A DNA stretch of 28,511 bases, from positions 1 to 28,511 of IMG/VR virus record IMGVR_UViG_3300037245_000662; one strand, written 5' to 3'. Positions 23,137 to 28,511 of this stretch are shown piece after piece; the stretch's first letter is position 1; each line of letters begins with the position of its first letter. The notes under the pieces were generated by a model. It worked only from the letters and a program-made list of their open reading frames with translations, did no database searches and was not told where the DNA came from. The translations under genes and the position numbers were made by a program. This DNA comes from a virus.

Positions 23137-24671
23137 TATTGTCCTCCCGTTTGATCGCCGCCGGCGGCTTGATCAGCTACCGAGCCTGCTAATTGAGGAG
23201 CTATCTTTTCCATCATAGCCGCCTTCTGTTGGGCCTGAGCGGCCGCTTCTACTTCTTCTCTTGAAGTAATAAGACCGGACTTGTCGATACCTAAAGCAAC
23301 ACAGACTCTGGCAATGTAGTCATCCACCTGGAGCCACGTCTGAAGCGCTTGTTCGCCAATCGGTTTAATGTGTTCTATCAATGACTCAAGTTTCTGCAAG
23401 TCATGTCCACGTCCTAATGCTTCGAAGCCGGTCACGATCGTCGGTGCAACCTTGGCAGGAAGTTTAGGAAGCATGGTGAGAATACGAACTGCTAAAGGAT
23501 ACTGCAGTTCCTGACTTAGCACAGAGTAGACACCACCTAAGGCGTCTTCTAATTCCTGAGCCATTAAACGAATTTCAGTTGCAGTCACTCGCTCGGCCTG
23601 CCTTTGTACTGAGTCATTCAGCAGAAAGGAATTAGCTAAGCGTCTTTCAATTCGGAGTGATTCATCATGGGCAACTTTAAAGTCTGCATACTTCTCAGCC
23701 TGCAGAACCGTAACGTCTTCCTTGCGGCCATTCGCAAAGCCACCATTGGGAGTCTTCATCAAGTCCTTCTGATTAGTAGTCCCATTAGTTGAAATAAGGA
23801 ATATGACCTTAGCCATTGCCGCCGCGCCTTCAAGTAAAGCCTGAGATAAACCATCCAGAGACATGAAGTCTCCCAGATGCTCTTCAACGTGACCTCTACC
23901 ATAATTCTCTCCTTCTGCTAAAGTCCAGGTTAAAGGAAGCAATGGAAAGTTATCTTCTTTGTAGACACCCATGGTATCGGGAACTTCTTGGCCTAAGATT
24001 TCCTGGTGAACGTGCCACCTATCTCCGGAGCGCTTGGCATGAGTGAAGAGTTCAATCTCTTCGTCTTCTGAATCTTTCTTTTCGTCCTTGGTGTAGTCAA
24101 TCCCTTCAGGTATTTCTTCGGGACTAAGTACTTCTCGAATGATTATCTCAAGCGGTGAACCTTCGGGACCCCTGCGGATAATATATTTATCCAACCGGTG
24201 AACCTTGAGTCTACCCTCAGCAGGCTTGCCGCTTTTGGTTGGCATTTCTATGAGTGCATTGCCGGTGGATATGAGTAAGCGCAGGACCCTGAACATCTGG
24301 ACCCTGTATGCATTTCTCTCTACCAATTTAACACCCATCTTCTCATGAGTTGCTAAGGCTTCTTCAATTTTCGTTTTGAAAGCCTGGTCACCCATCTGTT
24401 CTTTAAGCTCGAGCAACACTTCCGGATCAACATCCAGGCGATAGAACGCGCTATTGGGTGGCATCAAAGTAAGCAGGAGTTTAGCACTCAGATTATTAAC
24501 CGCTCTTGCACCTAAGCCCTGATATGGGGTCTTAAGTTGATCAGTCTCTTTAAGGTCTCGCGGTGGCAACAGATGAGGAATGGTCAGGGACGTACACACC
24601 CGACAGCGGTCCAACAGAGTGGACCTTTTTGAATCCAGTTTTTCCCATCTACTTTTTGCGATGCCTTCCAT
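23136..24671 (-). CDS. Portal / head-tail connector (T7 gp8-like)
   Basis: A 511-aa protein; T7 gp8 has 536. Landmarks follow T7 gp8 closely: CTSLTIPHLLPP, TPYQGLGARAVNNLSAKLLLTLMPP, ERNAYRVQMFRVLRLLISTGNAL, EGENYGRGHVEEHLGDFMSL, DFKVAHDESLRIERRLANSF, and NDSVQRQAERVTATEIR followed by LGGVYSVLSQELQYPL. The C-terminus is Gln/Ala/Gly-rich, as in other T7-class portals. It forms the dodecameric ring through which terminase pumps DNA and to which the adaptor binds. The start has AAGGAT upstream of 24671. Gene order portal, scaffold, capsid matches the family. Confidence 0.96.
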   Translation of the reverse strand: MEGIAKSRWEKLDSKRSTLLDRCRVCTSLTIPHLLPPRDLKETDQLKTPYQGLGARAVNNLSAKLLLTLMPPNSAFYRLDVDPEVLLELKEQMGDQAFKTKIEEALATHEKMGVKLVERNAYRVQMFRVLRLLISTGNALIEMPTKSGKPAEGRLKVHRLDKYIIRRGPEGSPLEIIIREVLSPEEIPEGIDYTKDEKKDSEDEEIELFTHAKRSGDRWHVHQEILGQEVPDTMGVYKEDNFPLLPLTWTLAEGENYGRGHVEEHLGDFMSLDGLSQALLEGAAAMAKVIFLISTNGTTNQKDLMKTPNGGFANGRKEDVTVLQAEKYADFKVAHDESLRIERRLANSFLLNDSVQRQAERVTATEIRLMAQELEDALGGVYSVLSQELQYPLAVRILTMLPKLPAKVAPTIVTGFEALGRGHDLQKLESLIEHIKPIGEQALQTWLQVDDYIARVCVALGIDKSGLITSREEVEAAAQAQQKAAMMEKIAPQLAGSVADQAAGGDQTGGQ

Positions 24672-24697
24672 AATTTATGATCCTTTTTCCATCATGA

Positions 24698-25372
24698 TTA
24701 GATGTTTAAGCCGGAGCCAGATAGGTTCATGACAAGACTTGATATGCCGGCCTTCAGCTTAGCTCGTCCACCACGTTCTTCTCTCTCCTGACTTTGAACT
24801 TTCATCTGAGCGAAGCGCTCACGATGTACCATCCTGCGCTGTGATTGAGTGGTGCGTTCTCCGATGTTAGCCATTTTGTTGTAGGCTCCAATCCATTTAG
24901 CCATGCTCGACCGCCGTTGGTGGCCCCTAATGGCCTGGATATCTGACTGATACTTCTCGGTAGCGGCGGCAAAATCGGACTGCTGAACCTTAGTCGAATA
25001 GGGGACGTATCCACCACCACTCGGCTTAACGCCGGAAGTGGTTGTGGTTTGCAGAACAGGAGCCTTAAGGTTGGCCTTCCGGACAGCCCTATCGCCGGCC
25101 TTGGTCGAACCAAAGGTCGCATCCCAAAGGTATTTATCGGTTTTGTGCATACCCTTGACGTTAAAATCGCCCCTCGGAGCATAGTTTTTCTTGAGTTGCT
25201 TGAGGTTTGTCTGAATGGTACGGTCCCAATCTTCACCTGAGGTGTCTCCGGAAGCCAGGATCGTTTGGTAATCCTCTTCCCGCCGTCCTTCCTTGGCAGT
25301 TCTCTGAGGGCCGGCGCTGAATTTTTCCGCAACCCATGCGCCATATCTATTTGATAATGTTCCGTATCCCAT
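24698..25372 (-). CDS. Hypothetical virion-associated protein upstream of portal
   Basis: A 224-aa basic protein starting one base inside the preceding stop (TAATG). The N-terminus is MGYGTLSNRYGAWVAEKFSAG. The middle is Thr/Ser/Gly-rich (VLQTTTTSGVKPSGGGYVPYS) and the C-terminal half helical and Arg/Gln-rich (TTQSQRRMVHRERFAQMKVQ). No enzyme motif or membrane segment is visible. Its place just before portal corresponds to T7 gp6.7/gp7.3, which are minor virion or tail-assembly proteins, though it is over twice their length. A minor structural or ejected role is therefore reasonable but unproven. Confidence 0.75.
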   Translation of the reverse strand: MGYGTLSNRYGAWVAEKFSAGPQRTAKEGRREEDYQTILASGDTSGEDWDRTIQTNLKQLKKNYAPRGDFNVKGMHKTDKYLWDATFGSTKAGDRAVRKANLKAPVLQTTTTSGVKPSGGGYVPYSTKVQQSDFAAATEKYQSDIQAIRGHQRRSSMAKWIGAYNKMANIGERTTQSQRRMVHRERFAQMKVQSQEREERGGRAKLKAGISSLVMNLSGSGLNI

Positions 25373-25566
25373 TATTGTTCTCCCTTTAAATTCATGTCTT
25401 CGGTAGCCGTTAGCTTGGCAATTAATGTATTGACCACTCGCCGCTCACCGGCTTTCATCCATACTTCCCTCTCGCTGTCTTCAGGATTCGGACATCGATC
25501 AGGATACATCACGTCGAGCCACTTAATTAGCTCGTTGGTTTCGTTAGGTATGGTTGTGTAATCCAT
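25372..25566 (-). CDS. Hypothetical 64-aa protein, first gene of the late operon
   Basis: The start at 25566 has AGAGGAGAA upstream. The protein is MDYTTIPNETNELIKWLDVMYPDRCPNP and onward, soluble, mixed charge, with no motif recognised. It is the first ORF after the promoter-like repeat at 25603-25630, and is coupled to the next gene by a TAATG overlap. Position resembles the small T7 gp6.5-6.7 ORFs. Confidence 0.75.
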   Translation of the reverse strand: MDYTTIPNETNELIKWLDVMYPDRCPNPEDSEREVWMKAGERRVVNTLIAKLTATEDMNLKGEQ

Positions 25567-25602
25567 AGGTTTCTCCTCTCTTAAGGTAATACTTTATGGC
25601 TT

Positions 25603-25630
25603 CTTATACTGAACCCCAGGCCCGATAGAA
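25603..25630 (-). promoter_or_regulatory. Putative phage RNA polymerase promoter, copy 1
   Basis: Identical over 28 bp to 581-608, on the minus strand, core GCCTGGGGTTCAGTATA followed by AG. It lies immediately after an intrinsic terminator (25634-25669) and 37 bases before the first late gene. This terminator-then-promoter order is what a switch between transcription units should look like. The T7-class interpretation comes from the TCAGTATA end and the T7-like gene set; the assignment is inferred. Confidence 0.65.
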
Positions 25631-25633
25631 TAT

Positions 25634-25669
25634 CGAAAAAATAGAGAGGGTTACGAGTCCTCTCTATTT
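25634..25669 (-). terminator. Intrinsic terminator ending the pre-structural block
   Basis: An 11-bp perfect stem AAATAGAGAGG/CCTCTCTATTT (25659-25669 with 25639-25649), 9-nt loop. On the minus strand the stem end runs into TTTTTT, then CGATA. It starts 3 bases after the stop of the 42-aa membrane gene. A convincing rho-independent terminator for the leftward transcript. Confidence 0.93.
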
Positions 25670-25672
25670 GTG

Positions 25673-25801
25673 TTACTTTGGGAAAATATTGGTGGTTTGG
25701 CGGGTCCATTTCTCAGGAGCCAGGTATAAAACAAGGAAAGCCAGGGCCAATAAGGATAGACCCACGGCGAATCCGGTAACCATTTTTATATGTGACCACA
25801 T
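25673..25801 (-). CDS. 42-aa single-span membrane protein
   Basis: The start at 25801 has an excellent TAGGAGAATAAT site. The translation begins MWSHIKMVTGF, then a hydrophobic span (about residues 7-28, MVTGFAVGLSLLALAFLVLYL), then a short polar tail APEKWTRQTTNIFPK. It is the last gene before the terminator. It has one transmembrane helix with no lipobox and no known family signature. It may be a lysis accessory or a membrane factor of the takeover phase. Confidence 0.7.
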   Translation of the reverse strand: MWSHIKMVTGFAVGLSLLALAFLVLYLAPEKWTRQTTNIFPK

Positions 25802-25816
25802 ATTATTCTCCTAACC

Positions 25817-25972
25817 TCATTCATCACACTCAGGCTCAACATTGGCACTCTTTGTAATCAGGCCATGCTCAGCCTTAATGTGGTTCATGATCAGGTGGGC
25901 TTGCTGAAGTCTCTGCATCCCTTCCAGTATCAGTTGTTCAATCGCTCCCCATCTTGCTAAGTCTAAATCCAT
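25817..25972 (-). CDS. Hypothetical 51-aa protein
   Basis: The start at 25972 is preceded by AGGGGGT. The protein is MDLDLARWGAIEQLILEGMQ and onward, a predicted amphipathic helical hairpin with many Gln/His/Leu, ending ANVEPECDE. No motif is recognised. It lies 15 bases upstream of the 42-aa membrane gene and downstream of a 9-bp hairpin. Confidence 0.6.
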   Translation of the reverse strand: MDLDLARWGAIEQLILEGMQRLQQAHLIMNHIKAEHGLITKSANVEPECDE

Positions 25973-25991
25973 ACATCAGTACCCCCTGCCA

Positions 25992-26015
25992 GGGATCGAG
26001 TGGACGCTCGATCCC
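25992..26015 (-). promoter_or_regulatory. 9-bp perfect hairpin before the 51-aa gene
   Basis: GGGATCGAG (25992-26000) and CTCGATCCC (26007-26015) form a perfect stem with a 6-nt loop in the 79-nt gap after the zinc-ribbon gene. No U-tract follows on either strand, so it is not a standard terminator. An RNA processing or stability site is possible. Confidence 0.5.
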
Positions 26016-26051
26016 CATGTTCACGTTATTGGTACGCCAAAAAAGTGTACA

Positions 26052-26393
26052 TTATTTCTTGCTGAATGGACTCTTCTTTGACGGCTTCTCATCAGTTTTC
26101 CCCATCGCGGCGGCTATCTGTTTGGCAACCTCAGCTTTAACGGCGGCATCAAACGTGGCCTTCTCATCGGCCTTGGCCTGCGCCGCAGTCTCGGCGTCAG
26201 CCTTCCGGTTGTCAGCAATTTCCTTAATGCCTGCTTCGGTTTCACATTTGGGACAGCCTTTGTTACCCTCTTCTTCCCAATAGCCATACCGGCGGCCACA
26301 TGTGGGGCAATCGGTCTTGATCAGGTTGTTCCCCTTGCCAGGCGGTAGGGTTGAAGGTACTGACATTCCTTTCGTTGGTTTAGCATCTGCCAT
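26052..26393 (-). CDS. Zinc-ribbon protein with Ala/Lys-rich tail
   Basis: A 113-aa protein. After a flexible N-terminus it has CPTCGRRYGYW (near residue 29) and CPKC (near 47), a two-knuckle zinc ribbon with about 14 residues between the pairs. A helical Ala/Lys/Glu stretch follows (residues about 60-100), then a basic end PSKKSPFSKK. The start overlaps the exonuclease stop by one base. A nucleic-acid-binding partner of the exonuclease is a reasonable guess; T7 has no obvious counterpart. Confidence 0.75.
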   Translation of the reverse strand: MADAKPTKGMSVPSTLPPGKGNNLIKTDCPTCGRRYGYWEEEGNKGCPKCETEAGIKEIADNRKADAETAAQAKADEKATFDAAVKAEVAKQIAAAMGKTDEKPSKKSPFSKK

Positions 26394-27130
26394 TAATTCA
26401 CTCCTTTAGGAGTCCAAAGAATTGGCTCCTCGGTTTCAAGATTAAAGTCTTCGGCTCTTAAAATGCGAGCCACTCTTGCCATTTGCAAAGCATACTCTTC
26501 GGTCAAGTTCTTTGCTTCATACTCAGCGACGATCGCGGTCCACCAATCTTTCTTATCGTTTTCTTTCAGTACCTTAGCGGCCTTCACAGGGCCTATCCCT
26601 GGTACGCCAAAGTAATTGTCGGTGGTATCGCCGGTAAGTATTTGAATATAAAAGAAATGATCAGCGTCCTTCTTGCTAATCGTCTGCCTTTTATTGCTGT
26701 TCCAGTTGTAATGACGCCCAGGAATCTGCAATAAATCCTTATCGATTGTGGCTATGACGTACTCAGCGTCTCCTGAGGTAGCTCGGACACCCATAGCATC
26801 GTCTGCTTCCAACATAGGGATGCACAGAGAGTTGAAGCTGTCCTCAATCCATTGCCGCAAGGGCTTAATCATTTCGAAATTCTGACTGACCCTGTTGGCT
26901 TTGTAATCCGGATACACATTGTACCTGAAATTCTTACGGCCGGTCAAACACATAGTTAACTCTTCGCAATGGCAGAACTTCGCCATTTTTCTAACCATGC
27001 TCCTTATGCGTTTCTGAGCGGTGTCGATGTCAGCCGTATTTGAGGTAACACCATCACCCCAATCGATAACTTTTTCATGAGCAAAGCACATACGATAGAG
27101 TAGAATATCAGCATCAACTAAAAGTATCAT
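26393..27130 (-). CDS. 5'-3' exonuclease, FEN-like (T7 gp6 position)
   Basis: A 245-aa metal-dependent nuclease of the FEN/PIN superfamily. It begins MILLVDADIL (Asp6, Asp8), then YKANR (near 76-80), LEADDAMG (Glu108, Asp110, Asp111), TIDKDL (Asp130, Asp132) and GDTTDN (Asp168, Asp171), giving the full set of acidic metal ligands. GVPGIGPVKAAKVL (175-188) is the helix-three-turn-helix that grips DNA. Known family role: removing RNA primers and degrading host DNA; in T7 gp6 also recombination and concatemer processing. It overlaps the previous stop by ATGA and lies upstream of the structural genes as in T7. Confidence 0.93.
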   Translation of the reverse strand: MILLVDADILLYRMCFAHEKVIDWGDGVTSNTADIDTAQKRIRSMVRKMAKFCHCEELTMCLTGRKNFRYNVYPDYKANRVSQNFEMIKPLRQWIEDSFNSLCIPMLEADDAMGVRATSGDAEYVIATIDKDLLQIPGRHYNWNSNKRQTISKKDADHFFYIQILTGDTTDNYFGVPGIGPVKAAKVLKENDKKDWWTAIVAEYEAKNLTEEYALQMARVARILRAEDFNLETEEPILWTPKGVN

Positions 27131-27285
27131 TCTGCTCCTTTCACCATGCGATCAACGAGTGATTTTCTGAACATCCATGCGGTGTAAAATGGATGAGACG
27201 AGGACATCAAAGGCACTAAGACTTGCCCTTTTGGAATCGGTGACTCGCCTTCAGCAATAAATGCCATGAACTCGTTGAACCCCAT
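27127..27285 (-). CDS. Hypothetical 52-aa protein
   Basis: The likely start is MGFNEFMAF at 27285, nine bases after the holin stop; an in-frame ATG at 27312 would give 61 aa overlapping the holin end. Neither start has a strong ribosome site, so coupling to the holin is likely. The protein contains IPKGQVLVPLMSSSHPFYTAW and a basic C-terminus (RKSLVDRMVKGAE). No family is recognised. Its end overlaps the exonuclease start by 4 nt. Confidence 0.6.
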   Translation of the reverse strand: MGFNEFMAFIAEGESPIPKGQVLVPLMSSSHPFYTAWMFRKSLVDRMVKGAE

Positions 27286-27293
27286 AGTTGTGG

Positions 27294-27725
27294 TTAACTC
27301 TTGGCTTTCCATAGCTTCGTAATGGTTTCGCCTGAGCGTCCGACAACGTATCCACCGACTCCAATCTTGAGGAGCGCCCACATATTCTCAGGTATCTTGA
27401 GAGCGACTGAATGTTCGCCGCCTGTGAACAGCGAGACGTAGGGGTGGATTATAAAATTGTTTGCGATGATAACCATGAAGATCAGCATCAACAGCGGTCT
27501 CCAATTACGTTGTAGCCATGAGTGACCATTCGCTTCTGCCATGACAATGCCGGCCTGGGCCTTGATCAAGGATGTAAACTTCTCAAGGTCAGCGTTCTGA
27601 AACACCGCGATCATTTGCGATTTCAGTTTGGCGGCTTCGTCTTTATCTTCGACGGTCTTATCAATAAGGCCAATGACCCCATCAATTATGTTACCCACTA
27701 TGGGTATCGCGCTGAACCATCCCAT
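27294..27725 (-). CDS. Holin, 3TM GTA-type
   Basis: A 143-aa protein. The N-terminus WFSAIPIVGNIIDGVIGLID is an amphipathic/hydrophobic helix. It is followed by a charged helical part (EDKDEAAKLKSQM), then HSWLQRNWRPLLMLIFMVIIANNF with a clear membrane span (about residues 71-95), and a third hydrophobic segment ALLKIGVGGYVVGRSGE. The order of segments and the WRP...GGYVVGRSGE pairing are characteristic of the 'holin of 3TMs, for gene-transfer release' family. It probably makes the membrane lesion that lets out the endolysin encoded two genes upstream. It overlaps the end of the preceding coiled-coil gene by 35 nt. Confidence 0.88.
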   Translation of the reverse strand: MGWFSAIPIVGNIIDGVIGLIDKTVEDKDEAAKLKSQMIAVFQNADLEKFTSLIKAQAGIVMAEANGHSWLQRNWRPLLMLIFMVIIANNFIIHPYVSLFTGGEHSVALKIPENMWALLKIGVGGYVVGRSGETITKLWKAKS

Positions 27726-27945
27726 CGGCTTTCTCCTTTTCCTTTATGGCATCCACCTTCTCGGTGTACTTGATGGTTGCCGTTAGCGTCTGAACTCTCT
27801 CGCTGATACGAGCGGCCTTCTTGGCTATTCTATCACAGTCATTCTTCCGGCCGTCTTCCTGGGCAAACTTATATTTAAGCTCAAGGATAGCGAACTCTCT
27901 TACCAAGCGTTTCACCGCTGAATACATGTTGGTGCTTCGTTTCAT
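27691..27945 (-). CDS. Small coiled-coil protein between endolysin and holin
   Basis: The start is taken at 27945 (MKRSTNMYSAVKRL), which has GGAGAG four bases upstream; a longer reading to 27981 lacks a site. The 84-aa product is charged and helical (RIAKKAARISERVQTLTATIKY) with no membrane segment or lipobox, so it does not fit a spanin. Its place between lysis genes suggests a lysis-linked role, but nothing specific is visible. Confidence 0.7.
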   Translation of the reverse strand: MKRSTNMYSAVKRLVREFAILELKYKFAQEDGRKNDCDRIAKKAARISERVQTLTATIKYTEKVDAIKEKEKADGMVQRDTHSG

Positions 27946-27956
27946 TGGTCTCTCCT

Positions 27957-28322
27957 TTAATACATCCAAATGACATCGCACGTCTTAGTTCCATCCATAT
28001 CTGCATGGATGAAAGTCTTTGAGACGCCAATGCGATTAAATCCGGCGGTGATTAAAGCCTGAATAATCTTAAAGCGACGGTCGCTTCGAGTACAGGCAAT
28101 GTCAACTGCCAACCCAAATAGGTGGGACGATGTTTCCTTGCCGCCCACAGCTTCATTATGTGTGTAGCACCGCCAGGCTGAGTTAATTTCGAAGGGAACT
28201 CCTGCGAGTCCTCTGGCTTGATCAAGCCGAGCCATTAGAACTCTCGACATCCTATGCTCTCCGCAACAGGGACACACCATTTCATCTTCAACAAAGTATC
28301 TCGCGTTTAAGTTTGGGTTCAT
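27957..28322 (-). CDS. M15-family peptidase, endolysin candidate
   Basis: A 121-aa zinc peptidase of the M15_3 type (D-Ala-D-Ala carboxypeptidase/L-Ala-D-Glu endopeptidase class), which cleaves peptide cross-links of peptidoglycan. A CPCCG motif (17-21) is followed by INSAWRCYTHNEAVGG and then the metal site SSHLFGLAVD (His67, Asp74) and IHAD (His106, Asp108). The length is typical of the single-domain form; there is no cell-wall binding domain or signal peptide, so export depends on the holin. It overlaps the previous gene by ATGA. T7's own endolysin is an amidase at a different position. Confidence 0.9.
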   Translation of the reverse strand: MNPNLNARYFVEDEMVCPCCGEHRMSRVLMARLDQARGLAGVPFEINSAWRCYTHNEAVGGKETSSHLFGLAVDIACTRSDRRFKIIQALITAGFNRIGVSKTFIHADMDGTKTCDVIWMY

Positions 28323-28474
28323 GTCTTCACCTCTTCTCCCATGATTTTCTCGAGGTCAAGCATGACGCCGTGAAGTGCGGCCAACTTGAAATAGGCTTTG
28401 GTCTTCAGCGCGCAGTCAACCTCTTCACCATATAAAACCTTTCGCGCAACTGCAAGTGCTTCTTGAAGTTTCAT
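28319..28474 (-). CDS. Hypothetical 51-aa protein
   Basis: The start at 28474 has AGGAGA seven bases upstream. The product is MKLQEALAVARKVLYGEEVD and onward, ending DLEKIMGEEVKT, a probable helical hairpin without membrane span. It overlaps the endolysin start by 4 nt (ATGA). No family recognised. Confidence 0.65.
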   Translation of the reverse strand: MKLQEALAVARKVLYGEEVDCALKTKAYFKLAALHGVMLDLEKIMGEEVKT

Positions 28475-28511
28475 TTTCTTTCTCCTGCGGCGCTCGCTTT
28501 CTTCCGCGCCT
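28471..28511 (-). CDS. Possible C-terminal tail of an upstream gene
   Basis: The frame ending in TGA at 28471-28473 is open to the window edge and reads ARKKASAAGERK. It overlaps the next start as ATGA, a coupling seen twice more within this block. A basic tail of this kind is plausible, but 12 residues are too few to confirm a gene. Confidence 0.35.
   Translation of the reverse strand, partial: ARKKASAAGERK

Overview
The window is part of a T7-type podovirus genome (Autographiviridae-like virion module), read entirely from the minus strand. The large terminase, portal, major capsid protein, both tail tube proteins, the gp14/gp15/gp16-like internal core proteins and the fiber anchor domains are each recognisable as T7-class from their sequence, and they lie in T7 order. 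There are no tRNAs, integrase, CRISPR arrays or insertion sequences. No phage RNA polymerase, DNA polymerase or primase is inside the window. The host cannot be named from this sequence.

Layout in the direction of transcription, right to left. (1) 28511-25673 is a pre-structural block of tightly packed small genes: an M15 peptidase endolysin, a small coiled-coil protein, a 3TM holin of the GTA type, a 52-aa protein, a 5'-3' exonuclease (T7 gp6 position), a zinc-ribbon protein, a 51-aa protein and a 42-aa membrane peptide. It ends at a strong intrinsic terminator (25634-25669). (2) A putative phage promoter (25603-25630) follows the terminator directly and opens the late operon: a small ORF, a virion-associated candidate, portal, a Lys-rich 61-aa protein, scaffold, a roughly 360-nt structured leader, and the major capsid protein. 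Next come a terminator, two paralogous beta-rich candidate decoration proteins, a second terminator, tail tube A, tail tube B, a gp13-like acetyltransferase-fold protein, and internal core proteins B, C and D. (3) Two T7-anchored tail fibers and a lectin/SPRY-like receptor-binding candidate are followed by two tiny membrane proteins, a small hypothetical, a candidate small terminase and the large terminase. (4) Behind terminase, a second identical copy of the promoter (581-608) and an AT-rich hairpin leader precede an FmdB-type zinc ribbon and a further zinc-ribbon ORF that runs off the left edge.

The genes form a head-assembly, tail, ejection, adsorption and packaging programme. The control architecture stands out most: a 28-bp perfect repeat that looks like a single-subunit RNAP promoter, three strong U-tailed terminators that could step down expression (capsid, then decoration, then tail), and a capsid-gene leader with several hairpins plus an 11-bp helix able to mask the capsid Shine-Dalgarno. 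Protein-level oddities are a duplicated fiber gene that kept its leader, a beta domain shared between the capsid-adjacent paralogs and the long fiber, and a gp16-like core protein without a visible lytic transglycosylase domain. Most starts are supported by strong GGAG/AGGAG sites, and many gene pairs overlap by 1 nt (TAATG) or 4 nt (ATGA), which indicates translational coupling.
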